64,000 nucleotides of DNA from Phalacrocorax aristotelis (lineage: Eukaryota > Chordata > Aves > Suliformes > Phalacrocoracidae), in the NCBI RefSeq assembly GCF_949628215.1, contig NC_134282.1, positions 20,626,723 to 20,690,722 of the forward strand. The letters run 5' to 3'. This document shows positions 40,001 through 52,800 of this stretch, in pieces; positions within the stretch are counted from its first letter, which is position 1, and every line of letters starts with the position of its first letter. The translations under genes and the position numbers were made by a program. The notes under the pieces were generated by a model, which made no database searches, was not told where the DNA came from, and saw nothing but the letters and a program-made list of their open reading frames with translations.

Positions 40001-41762
40001 TTTGTCATAAGGGGACAGAGAGCTGTCAAAGCAATCAAAATAGCCACGTAGATCTATTACAACTAATGCTTTGGGACCCACAAGTTTAAAAGCATCGGTT
40101 ACCCAGCAGCCAAAGGAATAGTGATGATTATTTTATCACTATCTTTAGGGCTGCCTTGTCAGCTCTGAACAGCGTGAATGTGGCACCGTGGCTTATGTCC
40201 ACTCAGTGTCGGCTGCTTGAGGAGAAGAAATGGCTATGGAAAGAGCTTTTTACATAAGCCCCTCAATAAACAGGGTGATAGCATGAAGCTTTGCGTTTCT
40301 TACACCAAAAAAGATTAATATATTTTCTGGTCATAATGGTGGAAGTTTCCATTACATACACAAAGGTCTAACACAGACAGCAATCTTAGTAAGCTTTTAA
40401 CTAGTAGGATAGTTTGTGGCAATAAGTTCAGCAAGTTAATTAAGCTTAATTTTTTACAGCGATGACATTTTTGTTTCCCATCATGCTGGTCCACACCAGG
40501 TTTTTGTATTCTTTGTTCACTGTAGCTTTCTCACATTTTGCTCCAAAGCTATAATCCTGTATGTGATGCTGAATATTTTTTGCTTTAAAATTAACTCTGT
40601 AGAACCATCACCTTGGATTCCTCTAGAGTGCAGTTGCATCCAAGTAATAAAATAACAGCACTGCTAACAAATCATCCCTAATTTGCATGTCTACAACATT
40701 TTCATTAATATATGCTAAAGCATTATTTATACGACACGATTCTCACTTTTTTTGGTAATAAGAAAAAAAGACTAAATATTTCAATGCATTAGGCAGGATA
40801 AGAGAGGCTGAGAACTGTTTTCAGGGCTATTATAGTAAAATTACAGAAGGTATAAGGCCTGTTTGGTACAAATGTCACCATTGGGGTGTTCAGGCTTGAT
40901 GGTTTCACCTTCCAGTGGGACAAGTCCAATTGGCAGGTGAGAAAGGAGCAAGGAAATTGCAGGGGTACGCTGCCCTGCAAGACAGCCCCCCAGTAACCAT
41001 GAATATAAATGCTTTCAAAGTTTCATGATTTTCCTTTCTCACGCTCCTCATGGGCCTGAGTGAGCTGACAGCAATCATGGAGGACAGTCAGAATGAAAAC
41101 CAAAGCTCTGCAAAACCCAGTCCATTTCCTTGCCAAACCAACTAGTTTTGGGACACATGAAGTAGCATGTTTGTCCCTCTGCTTTCACAGCTGGTGTAAT
41201 TTACCACCTGCACACTCACTGCTTGGAAACCTCTGTTGTCACACCCACTTGCAGTACCTGGGTACTGATGCATATAAACATAAAGCCACTGAAGGACCCC
41301 CTGGGTCCATGGGGGTGCATGTGCACCCTAAGGGTTCTGTATATGCATAACTTTGTACATACGCCTTGGGCACTGACGGAGAGATGTGAGGCTCAACGGA
41401 AACAGGCAGATGCTTCAGCAGACAGGCAGGCAGGCAGACAACTCTATGCTTGGTCCCTTGGGAAGACTGTGTGCACCCTGTCCCAGTGGGGCATGAAATC
41501 CTGCCTCCATGCAGCGTGCCAGTGCTGAAAGCATTCACCTTTTGCTTGTTGGTTGTTTTTTTTTTTATTATTTCCTTTGCACATTTTATACATTTGTAAT
41601 TCTTATAATGCTTTCTCATTTTTCTCCAGGGGTAAAGTAAAGGCCGTTAGTTTCCTCTTACCAATGGATATGTCATCATATGCTGGAAAGCGAGGTTCCC
41701 TCAAAAGCCCACAAAATCAGAGCACAAAACAGTTAACCGCCATCGCTGAAAAGGATATGTGA
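36804..41762 (+). CDS. CCDC195: CCDC195-like coiled-coil protein, complete, 3 exons, 219 aa
   Basis: Exons 36804-37068, 38469-38730 and 41630-41762 join in frame (265 + 262 + 133 = 660 nt, 219 residues plus TGA). The start ATG is the first in its frame and has a strong context (ACCATGG). Residues 5-33 form a predicted coiled coil (LLQVIRKMRSQINKLEREN and on). Residues 35-165 are Gly/Pro/Ser/Ala-rich and probably disordered. A C-terminal block, KVKAVSFLLPMDMSSY, looks conserved. The coiled-coil start, the VRRYST motif in exon 2 and this C-terminal block fit my recollection of CCDC195, an uncharacterised protein I recall being encoded near DOCK10 on human 2q36. No signal peptide or membrane segment is seen. 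The function is unknown, and the name is moderately secure. Confidence 0.68.
37069..38468 (+). other. CCDC195 intron 1
   Basis: 1.4 kb with normal GT-AG ends. A 163-codon open frame at 37531-38022 has no supporting features. A short AT-rich (ATT)n-like tract lies at 38403-38437. Confidence 0.55.
38469..38730 (+). CDS. CCDC195: CCDC195 exon 2
   Basis: Acceptor CTGCTACTCAG| and donor TGCAG|GTAGGT, phase 1 to 2, 262 nt. It encodes (D)TTMTVRRYSTALPVPAPS, then a Pro/Ser/Ala-rich stretch, then EKTLANCLSYTRSSKMKLF and QEHVYKC. The VRRYST motif is the recognisable piece. Confidence 0.75.
38731..41629 (+). other. CCDC195 intron 2
   Basis: 2.9 kb with GT-AG ends. Only a short CAGG repeat near 41423-41437 stands out. 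No other gene or element was recognised. Confidence 0.55.
41630..41762 (+). CDS. CCDC195: CCDC195 exon 3 with stop
   Basis: Acceptor TTTCTCCAG|, 133 nt, phase 2, ending ATG TGA. It encodes (R)GKVKAVSFLLPMDMSSYAG and then KRGSLKSPQNQSTKQLTAIA, EKDM. It is rich in Lys/Ser/Gln at the end. Confidence 0.76.
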
Positions 41763-42495
41763 GCTGGTGAATTTTTAAAGGCCCATTGATTCTTGAGATA
41801 AATTGGCCTTAAATGATAGCAGTGTGTCAGGTTCCTTTCCTGCAAAACGCTTTGGCAGGATGCCTGCAGAGAATCACCCAGACTGTGTTTCGGGTCACTG
41901 GCCTGATGTTTAGCATTGAAATGGAAGCCACGACAAAGGCGGCTGGAAGACCATACACCATGATGAAGCCACACGATAGCAAAGGTACCTCCACAAGGTA
42001 GCTTCTGTGCAATATCTCAAGGATCCCCTGCCTTAGGACTGCTGTAAACAGGGTGTTGAAGCTGGTTTTGATGTGTGTGTCACAAAAAGCGGAAACCATG
42101 TCACCGCTTGTGTTTGCTGATTCCCTTGTCAGAAAGGTATTTGATGCAAAGGACACCATAAGAGCTATAAAGATCCTGTAAGGTTTTCTCTGTATGCAAA
42201 ACTTTAAAGTACTAGTACAGCAAAGGTAAGAAGGAGTTACAGAGTCAATAAATGTTACCCTGAATTTCTGCAAAGCTTGGCAATGACTGTTCATGTCCAT
42301 TTGGGGTTCACCTCTAGGGGAGCACAGGGGAGAGAAAGTACTAATCAGTATGAAAATGTGACTACAAATCTGTTTCTGACTTGGTGTGTTCATCCAGCCA
42401 GAGACTAAAGGCTGTAAACCAAGTCAAAATAGGAAGAATTGTGACTATCAGAATTTTTCAGGAATGGCTTCTCAGCACAGCTTAAATAAAAAATA
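41763..42495 (+). other. CCDC195: Probable CCDC195 3' UTR with polyadenylation signals
   Basis: AATAAA hexamers at 42247-42252 and 42485-42490 are the first good cleavage signals after the stop. A 188-codon open frame on the - strand (41827-42393) overlaps this interval but has no recognisable family. Confidence 0.5.
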
Positions 42496-45400
42496 ATTAG
42501 CAGAAATTCAGAAAACAGGTGCAAAATAAATGCGAGAGAAGTACAAACAGCGTGTAAAAAATGAGGAGTGCTTGTTAGTTCTAGTCATATGAGCAAAGAT
42601 AGTGTCCCACATGTTCATTTTGATTACAAGTATTTATGAAGCCAAAATACTGCAGATTGCTATTTATGTACAGGCAGCACTGATGACTGAGTATTGTACA
42701 GAGAATGCATGAACAGTAGATGTTTGTACCGATAACGTTAAAGAAGATTTTCATCTCATTGTCTGCTCTTAAACTCCTGAGTTTTCAAAAGTGAAAGCGG
42801 AGATTTGGTGGAAAAAGATCCTTCTGGATTTTCGGTGATGTTGTATACTTGCATAAAAATCTTTGCTCCTTTTTTCATTTTGAAATTCACCAGTTCTTGT
42901 ATATTCAAGTACATTTTTAATATATCCTCACCAATGAAGTAATAACTTAAATTTCACTGCTATTTTATTTGTGCATTTTTATGTTCATCTTGGGTCCATA
43001 CAGAGTTGCACTGTAATATCAGACGTAATGAACTGATGACTTCCTGCAAATGAAGTTACAGTTTCGAAAGTTTACTGAACAGCTCATTGTAGAAGGCATT
43101 TACAGGGAAGTGCTTTTTAAATGTTTTAAAGAAAGTATCATTGTCAGAAACTAGACACTGCATATGTGTACAGTTAAGTACCTAAATCCAATTGATTTCA
43201 CTTAGCAAAGTAACAACAGACGACTGAAAATCTGCCTCCTAAACCTTTAAGGTACCCAAGCTTTTGACAATTCATGTTTGAACACCAGATTTAATGGGAT
43301 TTGGGATCCATATGCTTTAAACAGCTTGAAAAACTCTCAGCTTTTAAGTTTTCTAAGCCTCAGCTTCCATGAAGCAGCAGTAGGGATTCCCTTCTCCCAC
43401 CCTTTTTGTGCCAATTCAATGGAGATATGTCACTGACACTAAAACTCTGTATTAATAAGCCTATGACAATGTCAGTTGTAGTGGGATGCTGAATCTGATG
43501 TCACACAAATACATATAACTTTGTGTATGGTCAAGAAATTAAACCTACTGGACATTTATTAGAGGTATAATGGTCTTAAACTTTTGCATACTTACAGAGA
43601 AAAAGAACAGAAAAGGTGAAAGGGAAAAGAGCAAAAGGAATCAAAGTAGTCATTGAGAAATGGCAGTCAGTGTATTAATGGAAAGATTTATTTTTGAATG
43701 ATATTTTTGTAGTCATTAGCCGTGCTCACAGATTTAAGAACACACAATGATGCATAGGCACATTAATTTTTAAAAGCAGTTGTGCAGATTTGACCTAGCT
43801 CTGCAACTCCAGGAGAACCAGATTGTAAGAGGCCACAGAGAAACCACTGAGCACATCAGCACATCAGTTTTACCACAGTACAGCATGAAGTAACTTACCA
43901 TGGAGCACTTACTGGCAATTAAAACATTCCAATATTAATCATTCATAGATGGTTCAGTGCAAACGGGCAGGTATAAGCAAAGCAAGTGTTGAAATTTTGG
44001 ACAGAGAGATGCAGGCAGCAATTAAGCCATGGCCCTTTTCTTTCTTCTTCCTAAGAGGATCCATACAAGTTCAGAGGAGCGCTCTACCTAAAACCACTCT
44101 ACAATATAACCATATTAAACCCTGGAATATATAATAAACCCTGTTCACTGATTACCAAGCTTGTTGGACAATTTCCAACTGGAAATTCTTCCTTACAGAG
44201 AGGTGGTCAGTGACATGCAGCCACACAGGTACAGGACTGCAAGAGCAGCTGAGACAGCTGAGACAGCAAGAGGTTCACTCCTCCATTAGCACTGGCTGCT
44301 GAGAGATGTACATTCCTGTGTCACACCTCTGCTTGGGGCTAAGTGGCTTTATCTCTCCATAGTGAGTGCTGATGAAAACGATGCCCACCACTGCCATTTG
44401 TCAAATGATGTGTTCTCGGTTCTGTCAGCATTCAAGAGTAGTAAAACACATCTCTAGGTTGGAGACAAAAAAAGTCTTGTCAGAGTTGATTCTCAGTTTA
44501 GATCAGTGGGATAGTGCAATTCAACTGTTACTTCACATTTACATTGTTGTACGTGAGAGAGCAATTGGGTATTATCTTTCCTTAAGAAAGTCTTCTTAAA
44601 GCTATGGTTATAATACAGAAGTGCAAAGCCACGAGCAGTGACCTGGTGGGGAGGAGTTATTAAGGATGAAGGTGAAATCAAGATGATGTGTGTCCGAGGG
44701 TAGCACACAGTCAAGTATTTAAAATCCCAACTTAACAATAATAACCCTTAGATACGTCTTCAAACTACAGTAGACCTCGTCCTTGCCAAAAAAACGAACA
44801 GTGCCTAGATAACAAAATCCTTACAAATAAATAAATTGATCCTGTCATTCGTAAGACTGCACTCTCCCAGAATGGTGCTGCTCAGCTGTACTGCGGAAAG
44901 TGCTAATGTTAAAGGGTGCATCTACATCAGTGTTTCAGAGTCAGGCGTACCCTCCTGAAGGAATTTCCTGGTCAAACCCACTTACCATACTCTGTTCCAC
45001 CTTGTAGAGTGGTCTCAAAGCACACGCCTGGATCTCTTCTGGATGAAACTAAGCCAGAGGATGTACTTATAAGGGCCTCCAAAAGCTAATAGGTATTCAG
45101 TGCGTGGGACCACACTAGCAAGGCCTCTGAAATACCTATAGTGTGGACAACAGCACTGACAGTTTCACTCTACACAACCTCCTCTACTGGTCCACACTAC
45201 TTGCTAACACAGACAGAACTGTAGAGCACCCAGACAAGGGAGCTACTGTTTCAGAGATTTAAAAAGAAAATCTATCCAGGCAAAATTTCAACTTGTTATA
45301 CTGCAGAGAGGAGAAGATGCCTTTCATCAGTCTTACCTCTCTGCCTGGTGTTTAAAGAGCCTCACACTTGCCACTTGTGATGCTCCAGCCTGTAACACAG

Positions 45401-46600
45401 GAGTAACATTATCATCTTCTCCAGTGAGTTCTTGCTCAAAGTTCAAATGGGTATCATCCTTAGACAACAAATCCATGCCCAAGGGTAATAAATTGGCATG
45501 TGGGCATCATCTCCTGTCAAGTCACCCAGTACAAGCACATTCTACCTACTCCAACCTCTGATCATGGGAGTGAGAGCACAATTTATGATGCACCAAATTG
45601 TCTACAACCTTTATATCCATTGTGTTCTTGCTCCTGCGTCTTATATCCCTGACACCTGAACTTCAATTTTTCTCTGATATTTCTGATCAGGCGTAATCTA
45701 AGAATATATCAGCATGGAGGTAATTCAGCTGAGGAGCCTATGACACCAGGTAAGTGATGTTGATCTTTAACGTTGTTATTTTCAGTGACATTAACAACAT
45801 TAATTCGCGCACTGACAGGCTCCCTTTGCAGTCCTGAAACTTGTTTTTGTTTAGCCGGGGTGAGAAAATGAGAAATAAACTTGCAAGGTCTCAAATAGTC
45901 TCAAATAGCTCGTTGTGATGAATTCGATGCTACATAACTACACTATGTGCATGTCCTTCTACTGTCATCTAAGCACAGCACGGACAGCTGGTTCAAAGGC
46001 CACAGATGTTTGGGGTTTTTTACTGTTGGGTGCTATAAAGTACACAATATGAAAAAATATAGGGTTGTATTAGATCTGTTCTGTATTTCTACTGCATAAT
46101 GCCTTTACCCAATGAAAGACCTGTTAAGAGATTAAACTGTCATTGCAGTTAAAATGGAGATCAAACTCTGCTAACCTTACACCAAGAAGTTGTTGGCTGT
46201 GCTGAAGTCAAGACAGATGGTCACTTCAGGGAATGTTTCTTTTATGGCAAGTGCTCGTCTGAGTAGGAATATTTCTAGCTGGATGAGTCACCTCTTTCGC
46301 AATTGCTGCATGAGATACCAAAAAGCGATTTTTACATAGGGATATTCAAAGACATTGGCAGAGGCTGAAAAATATGTCTTCCAAGTATCTTGCGGTGGTT
46401 TTCTTCTCCAGTGGGAGTATTATATGGCACATGTAAATTGATTTAAAAAAAAATATCTTCCATTGTTTTCTCTTTGCTGAAAACTGTGATGAAATGTCTT
46501 TTTTCTTTTTTTTTTTCTCCTTGGTTTTGAGGTTTTTTGGACTTTTTTTTTTACCAAAACATGTGGTTCTTCATATACAAAAATCAGCCCCACAACAGAA
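42496..46600. other. Convergent intergenic region CCDC195 / GUCY1B2
   Basis: About 4 kb of AT-rich sequence between two genes that point at each other. No open frame above 85 codons and no recognised repeat family. T-rich tracts at 46499-46552 lie just beyond the cyclase stop and probably belong to its 3' UTR on the - strand. Confidence 0.5.
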
Positions 46601-46635
46601 AAAAAAAAGCACTAAATCATAATAAAATTGCACTG

Positions 46636-46641
46636 TTTAAT
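46636..46641 (-). promoter_or_regulatory. Possible polyadenylation signal ATTAAA for GUCY1B2
   Basis: ATTAAA on the - strand, 17 bases after the cyclase stop. It is unusually close to the stop and is the only near hexamer I see. A distal site is quite possible. Confidence 0.3.
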
Positions 46642-46657
46642 GTAAAAAGTAAGAAAC

Positions 46658-46809
46658 TTAGAGTAAAGTGCAAAAATTAGAGTGAACGTTTCTCATCTGT
46701 GGCTCTTCAGCAGCAGGTTTGACTCTTCCCCGGTTTAGAGGACAAGGACCACCATCTGCATGCAGGTTGCCATGGAGACTCCCATCACTTTTCGAATCAT
46801 AAGTTTTGC
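46658..46809 (-). CDS. GUCY1B2: GUCY1B2 exon N with stop and CaaX box
   Basis: 152 nt, phase 1, after CCTTTCAG. It encodes (G)[18 protein letters not shown] and then a tail ending NFCTLL and TAA at 46658-46660. CTLL is a CaaX prenylation motif whose final Leu favours geranylgeranylation. Rat beta-2 also ends in a CaaX motif, which supports this as the true last exon. Confidence 0.82.
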
Positions 46810-49800
46810 CTGAAAGGAAACACCCCTTCAGCGTTTTTAATGACCATATAGGTTTCTGTTTGTCAGCACATCATATACTAGATTAACTACCACATCTAAG
46901 CAGGTAGGAGGGAAGGGAGCAAAATATTTTATAGTAATCAGTGACAACATTTATTCTGTATAAGATCCACAAAACGTGCAAATAGGATTACAAGACTTGT
47001 TGCATTATATTAGGCTATTATGGCATCAAATCCATTCTCTCTCTTTCAGTATCAGCTACTTCAAAAGAGAATGAAATTTGGTTGCAGAACATGAGCATGG
47101 CAATAAATCCTCCTGTCTTCTGCAGGAGCCTGGCTTGATGACTGTTAGGCTACATAGCCAGTGAGGTCTCTCTTTCTCAGACTTGAGTTGATAAGGACCT
47201 CCCTGTAACTACAAATAATGACAGCTTTTCTAGGAAAAGATGTGTACATGAACAATCGGGTCTGTCCATGTTTAGAGCTGTCTAACATTTATCCACTCTG
47301 TTTGCACTGCCAGAAGGACTCTGGGGTTTGACAGCTATGTCAGCTTCTTTCTCCTTAGTGCATAGTTAACACCTGGGATTTCTCTTAAGGTGAATTTGTT
47401 TGGCTCTGAACAGTGTTCAGAATGCTTACTTTCACCAACATGCGTATGTTGGCATATATTTCCGGCTTGAGTAAAACCATAATTATTCAGAAGAGGAATT
47501 TAACAAAGCTGCAAGACTAAGCCTTGGTTACTTCCTAGTTCTGTTTTCTCTGCTAGATGGTAACTAAATAACTACCTGTCAAATCTGTAATTTTCGCTTG
47601 GTTTCTTCTTTTGAGGATGTTTTGTGCATCTGTGGGGCCATCAATATACTTCATTGCAATGGCTGGGGTCTGGTCCTTCTCTGGCTCAGTCTGAGTAACT
47701 GAAAGAAGAACAGCAAAGGATATTTTATTGAGTTGTATTAATGTTCATTTGTTCAAGGAGGGAAAGATATGTCAAGTTGACTCTACCTGGCTGATGACAA
47801 CTTGGTATTGTTTCAGTCCTGCCTTCTTGAAAGGACTGAACAGATTCATGGCCAGAATCTAAGTCTTTCATTGGCCTTCCCATAATCTCATTCTCAGTTG
47901 CAGTTCTATTTCTAATGAGGAAGTATGTGTGCATTTTCCCTTTCCCTTTTACTTCTATTTCTCCTCTTTCAGTCATCTCAAAATTCTTGTATTTTAGGCA
48001 TCTAAAATATCAGAAGCAAAATGACACATGAAAATTCAAGATTAGCAAAAATGGCCCTGATGTTTTAGAAGAGCTATTGTAATCTAAGCAATCAAGTCAC
48101 AACAGTCCAGGAAAAACAGTATTGATCTGTGAACAACTGAGGGTTTCTTTCAACTGTTTATTCAAGCCTGCTGTGCTTTTATAGCTTTACATGTGCAGCC
48201 TGATCAAAAATCAATGGATCACATAGTCAAATACTTCAGTATGGTGGAGCATTCTTATTGACCAGTAAATAGAAATTAAGAACTGAGGCAGCCAATCTGA
48301 GTTAGACAGAACTATCTCCAGTCATTTCATCAGAGATGGCAATCACCTTCAACAAGTATGATTTACTCCTGGTAAATCCAGACTGGCTATTCCCAATTGC
48401 CTTCTCAATATTTCCAGAAATGGCTTCCAAGAGGACTTGATTTTCACTGGGACTGACATGAGGCTGACCAGCCTATAGTTCCCCAGCCTATCCTCCTTGC
48501 CATTTTTCAATATAGGTGTAACATCTGACTTTCTTTAGTTGCTACAGCGTTGATCTTCATGACCTTCCAAAGATGATGATCAGCAGCACTCTAATGCCAT
48601 CACCCAGCTCTCTCATTACCTTTGGAGGCATCCCATCTGCTCCCATACACTTCCATAGACTGAGATTTCTCAAAAGACCCCTAATCTGATCCTCTTTCAG
48701 TAGCAGTACTTCACCTACTCTTTGAACCCTGACTCTAGGTGCAGGGACCTTGAAGACCTCATCAGCAAAGACTGAGGCAAGAGAGGCCTTAAGTAACTCA
48801 GCCTTTATTCAGGGCACTGCCCCTAAATCACCTGCCACAGCAGGTTCATGTTTCCGTTTATACTATTTATACTAACATAGGAGAAGCTTACTGCCTTTGA
48901 ACCTTCCTTGCCCATTTCAGTGCTAGCGGAGCTCTGGCTTTCCTGATATCATTTTTTTCCCCATATTTTGGTCTCCAGGATCGAGACTCTCAAACCTCCG
49001 CCTTCATGTACAAGTGCATCAGAATAAATAAAATTCTTTGCAAGCAGTAATTTTTCTTTATAAGCAAGCTGCATAAATCAGCGACTAAAGACATCATCTA
49101 CATTGAAAGCTGCAGCTGTCAAGGCAGTGTTTTTTAGCACAGCTTTTAATGGGCAAAGTTGCCATTATAGTTACTCACTGGTAGGCACTGGAGCTTAGAT
49201 GAATTTTACTCGGGATACCATGACTCTCCATCCGGGAAGCTATATTCACTGTGTCTCCAAACAAGCAATAACGAGGCATTTTTTCTCCAACAACTCCAGC
49301 CAAGACAGGACCTGTATGGATCCCAACTCTAATCTTCACAAAGACATAAAACACCCCCAAAAAATGTCACTTGTTATTTAACATCTTTCTCAATGCTATC
49401 CAGCCACCTAAAAATTCATCCTAACACAACACTGGACACCAGTAAAATATCAAATATCCACAGGGAGAGGCTCTTCATGAAAAATGTACACGTGGCCCTT
49501 GCCCAAAGTCACAGAGGAATCAGAAGCAGCTCTTTGATGTCCTACTGCAATACATTAACCAGAAGCCCAACCCAAGAAGCAGACAGACAGACACACACAC
49601 ACATATCTTTGCATTAAGAACTTACTTGGATAGGATTTCCAGAAACTGGGTTCTGTACTCCTTTAGCTGCTATTATCATCCCCAAGGCAAAGTTAGCAAC
49701 TCGCTCAGCATGAGTGGGTACAGGCACAGGGACCCCACCCACTACCATATAGGCATCTCCAATTGTCTCCACCTTTAATTGAGAGGGACAAGCATATAAG

Positions 49801-52800
49801 CATGCTATATGTATCTTGCTTAGGTGTTTTGCTGTCTAGGGCACTTCTTACCTTCACCAAACTCCCCCTTTTGTCTAAAAGGTGTTTCCAGTTACTAAAA
49901 AGCTCTAGGATATGTGCATTTCCTTGAGATGGGGATCTTTCCTTAACTCCACGCTAAAAATTTCAATGCATTCTGCCCCTGCCCACTTGACTCATTTTAG
50001 ATATCGGTGTTGAGAGACACTAAGGGATGCTGTGAAAGACTTTTTGCCTTCCTTTTACCTAGGGTAGACCCATATGCGAAGAGCTATCCCCAGGCACAGA
50101 CTCCTGAACCAGGAGGTTATCCAACAGCTGAATGTTATTAATTAGCTGTAATTCACAATTGGTGTTAAAAGCTTATTTCTTTTTAAAAAGAGATTTCTTT
50201 TTTAAAAAAAAAGTCACAATAAATCAAGGGAGTGTCTTCACTGGTGATTATTATTAAGGGGTTCACATGAAACTAAGAAACCTCCACTCTCCAGGATGCC
50301 AAAGAATGCAAAGTGTGAACTAAGCAGTTTGGGAGCATCCTTCCATACAACCAGCTGTTTCCTCACAACATGATGCAGCCAGTGAGACAAACACTGAGGG
50401 GTTCATCCTCCTTCAGGCATACAGTCTCCTTGAATTGCATGATAAGGCACCTGAGAAATACTTTGGGGTTTGACCCTGTTAACAGTGATTTTGCTGGGAG
50501 TAGAATAGGCTTGTTTGAAACATTTAAACAGTCTCAAATATTTAAAATTCACTGTAAAAGACTTACACGGTAAGGCAATTTTCTAAACTGCCCTTATGAG
50601 ACTTCATTGTTACATTTACCATCAGTAAATAAGATATCAGTTTCAATTAGATTACTTGGATTTCTTAAAAATGAACAGCGAAGGAGTGTGGGAACTTAAT
50701 TTCATCTTTGGGTTTGTTCATTAACATAATAACTTAAAACATTCAACACATTAGTCTCGAAAAATGTGTTCCTGTACATGCCTTCTCTCAGATAGCCAAC
50801 CCCATAGTAGTGCCAGTAATTTTCTGTAACAAATTAAAAACAACTGTAAAAAGCTGCTAATGCAAATAGATACCCTAATTATTTTTGGGCCGTGGTAGGA
50901 GATTTATTTTAACAAGATTTATTCATAACCTCAGATGTTTATAAGCTTGGGCCAAGTTTCTTTGATCATTTTCAATATTTCATTTCTTTCTCAATTCCCT
51001 GAAATAGTAATCTCGTCCTCCCTCTCCGTACCCTAGTAACCTCCTTCAATATTAATAGAAGTTATATACAGGCATCAAAAGGAGATTATTATAGTGACAG
51101 ATAATTTACTTATGATGGATGATTTAGACAGAATATGATACTAATTTATCCTAAAACCTGTGGGCCATATCCTGGATGCTTCAATTATTGAATACAGTTT
51201 CCTTGCCAAGGCAGAAATGCTTCTGATTTCCCAATGCAATTTATTGTGGGATGAACTGTATGCCTTGCCTGAGCAAGGAACGAATGAGATTTGGATATCA
51301 CCCTTTACTATTTCGGCCTCCCTAAATATTTAATGTACTGGGGACAGACAGATACTTAGGACTTGCTCTTCAGCTCATCAAATCTGGGTAGCTCCGGAGA
51401 TGTTAATAACACTATTATTATATGTCAACCAGGGCTCTGATCCTTCCAGCACCATTTGGAGACAACACACACATTACAGAGTGGATCTAATCAATGCTCT
51501 TCGGGGACAGCAGGAGTCTATAGCATTGCCTAAGATCTCCGTGAAGCAAAACAAAGTCTGGGTATTGTTTATACTATTATTTCCCACCAAAGGAGACGCT
51601 TAATGATATAGTGACCTATTTGCAACAGGTTGGAATAAAAGAATTAGAAAAATTATTCAAATTGATCCATAAACTAGGATATTCTGTCATGTTGGGTAGG
51701 CATCTGAGAGAGGAGAGAGTGACAGAGAAATGAAACAACAGCCATTATGGTGCTAGCATTGTGCAGAGAGACTCTAGTCCATCACAGAAGTTACATTCCT
51801 GTCTGAAATTTTTAAACGTATTTAATCCTACCTCTGCCTGGTTTTCAGTTTCTTTGTGTGGCCACTACAAATATGCAATATTTTATGGTTTATCAAAAAT
51901 CATGCTCGGGGGGAAGAGGATTTTCATGCATTTAAAAACAAAAACCCAAACCACCACCACCATCAAAATCTTTTTCCAGACTATTTCTAAAGCCTTTATC
52001 AATCAGTACATACCTTGTACACATCATGCACTGTGGTCAGTCTGTCAAATTGCAGGTACATTGAATTTAACATGAGAACTATCTGAATAGGCTCACATTG
52101 GGCACAAATGTTGGTAAAGGTCACAACATCACTGAATAATATGGTGCATTCCTTGAACTCTCCTGTGAGCAGAAAGACCAATAGTAAGTACCTGTAATGG
52201 CTGGACAATCATGACAGCTGTTTGAGATTTGCCTGCAAGATTTCTTTCTTGTCGTTCTTTTAGGACATATGACATCTCAGTTGCAATACTCATATATGGG
52301 TGCTGATATGAAAGAGTATATAGGAGTATATCATATATAGGAGTATATCATATATAGGAGTATATCATATATAGGAGTATATCATATATCAAATATATTT
52401 AATATAGGAGTATATCAAATATAAGAATCATGACACACCTCAAACAATCCAGACATCTGAATACATCCCTTTGTCCGCCCATGTTGAGGATATACTTAGC
52501 CTTTTACCCCTAACTTCATATAAGCGCATACTAAAGGGAATTTAAGCACATTCTTACTTGTTATCCTTAAGAAAAATGGGAATCATGATGACTCTAGGTT
52601 TATATATAGCATAGAGGAACTAGGAATATTTTCTAGGAAAACTGATTTCTTTAATCCTTTCATTTTTGAGCTATCATTTCCCTGTATACCCCTGTTAAAA
52701 ACAAAATTTCTGTTTACTGTTGAAACACTGAATTTTTTTCCCGGAATTGGCAGCTGCTACCACTTTTCACCTCCTAGGGAACAATTTTGGCAAGCAGGTT

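Noticed and set aside
41827-42393. 188-codon - strand open frame with hydrophobic stretches, receptor-like at first sight
   Set aside because: It lies antisense in the probable CCDC195 3' UTR. The hydrophobic segments do not match a seven-helix receptor pattern and no family motif is present. The best of the unassigned frames, but not supportable.
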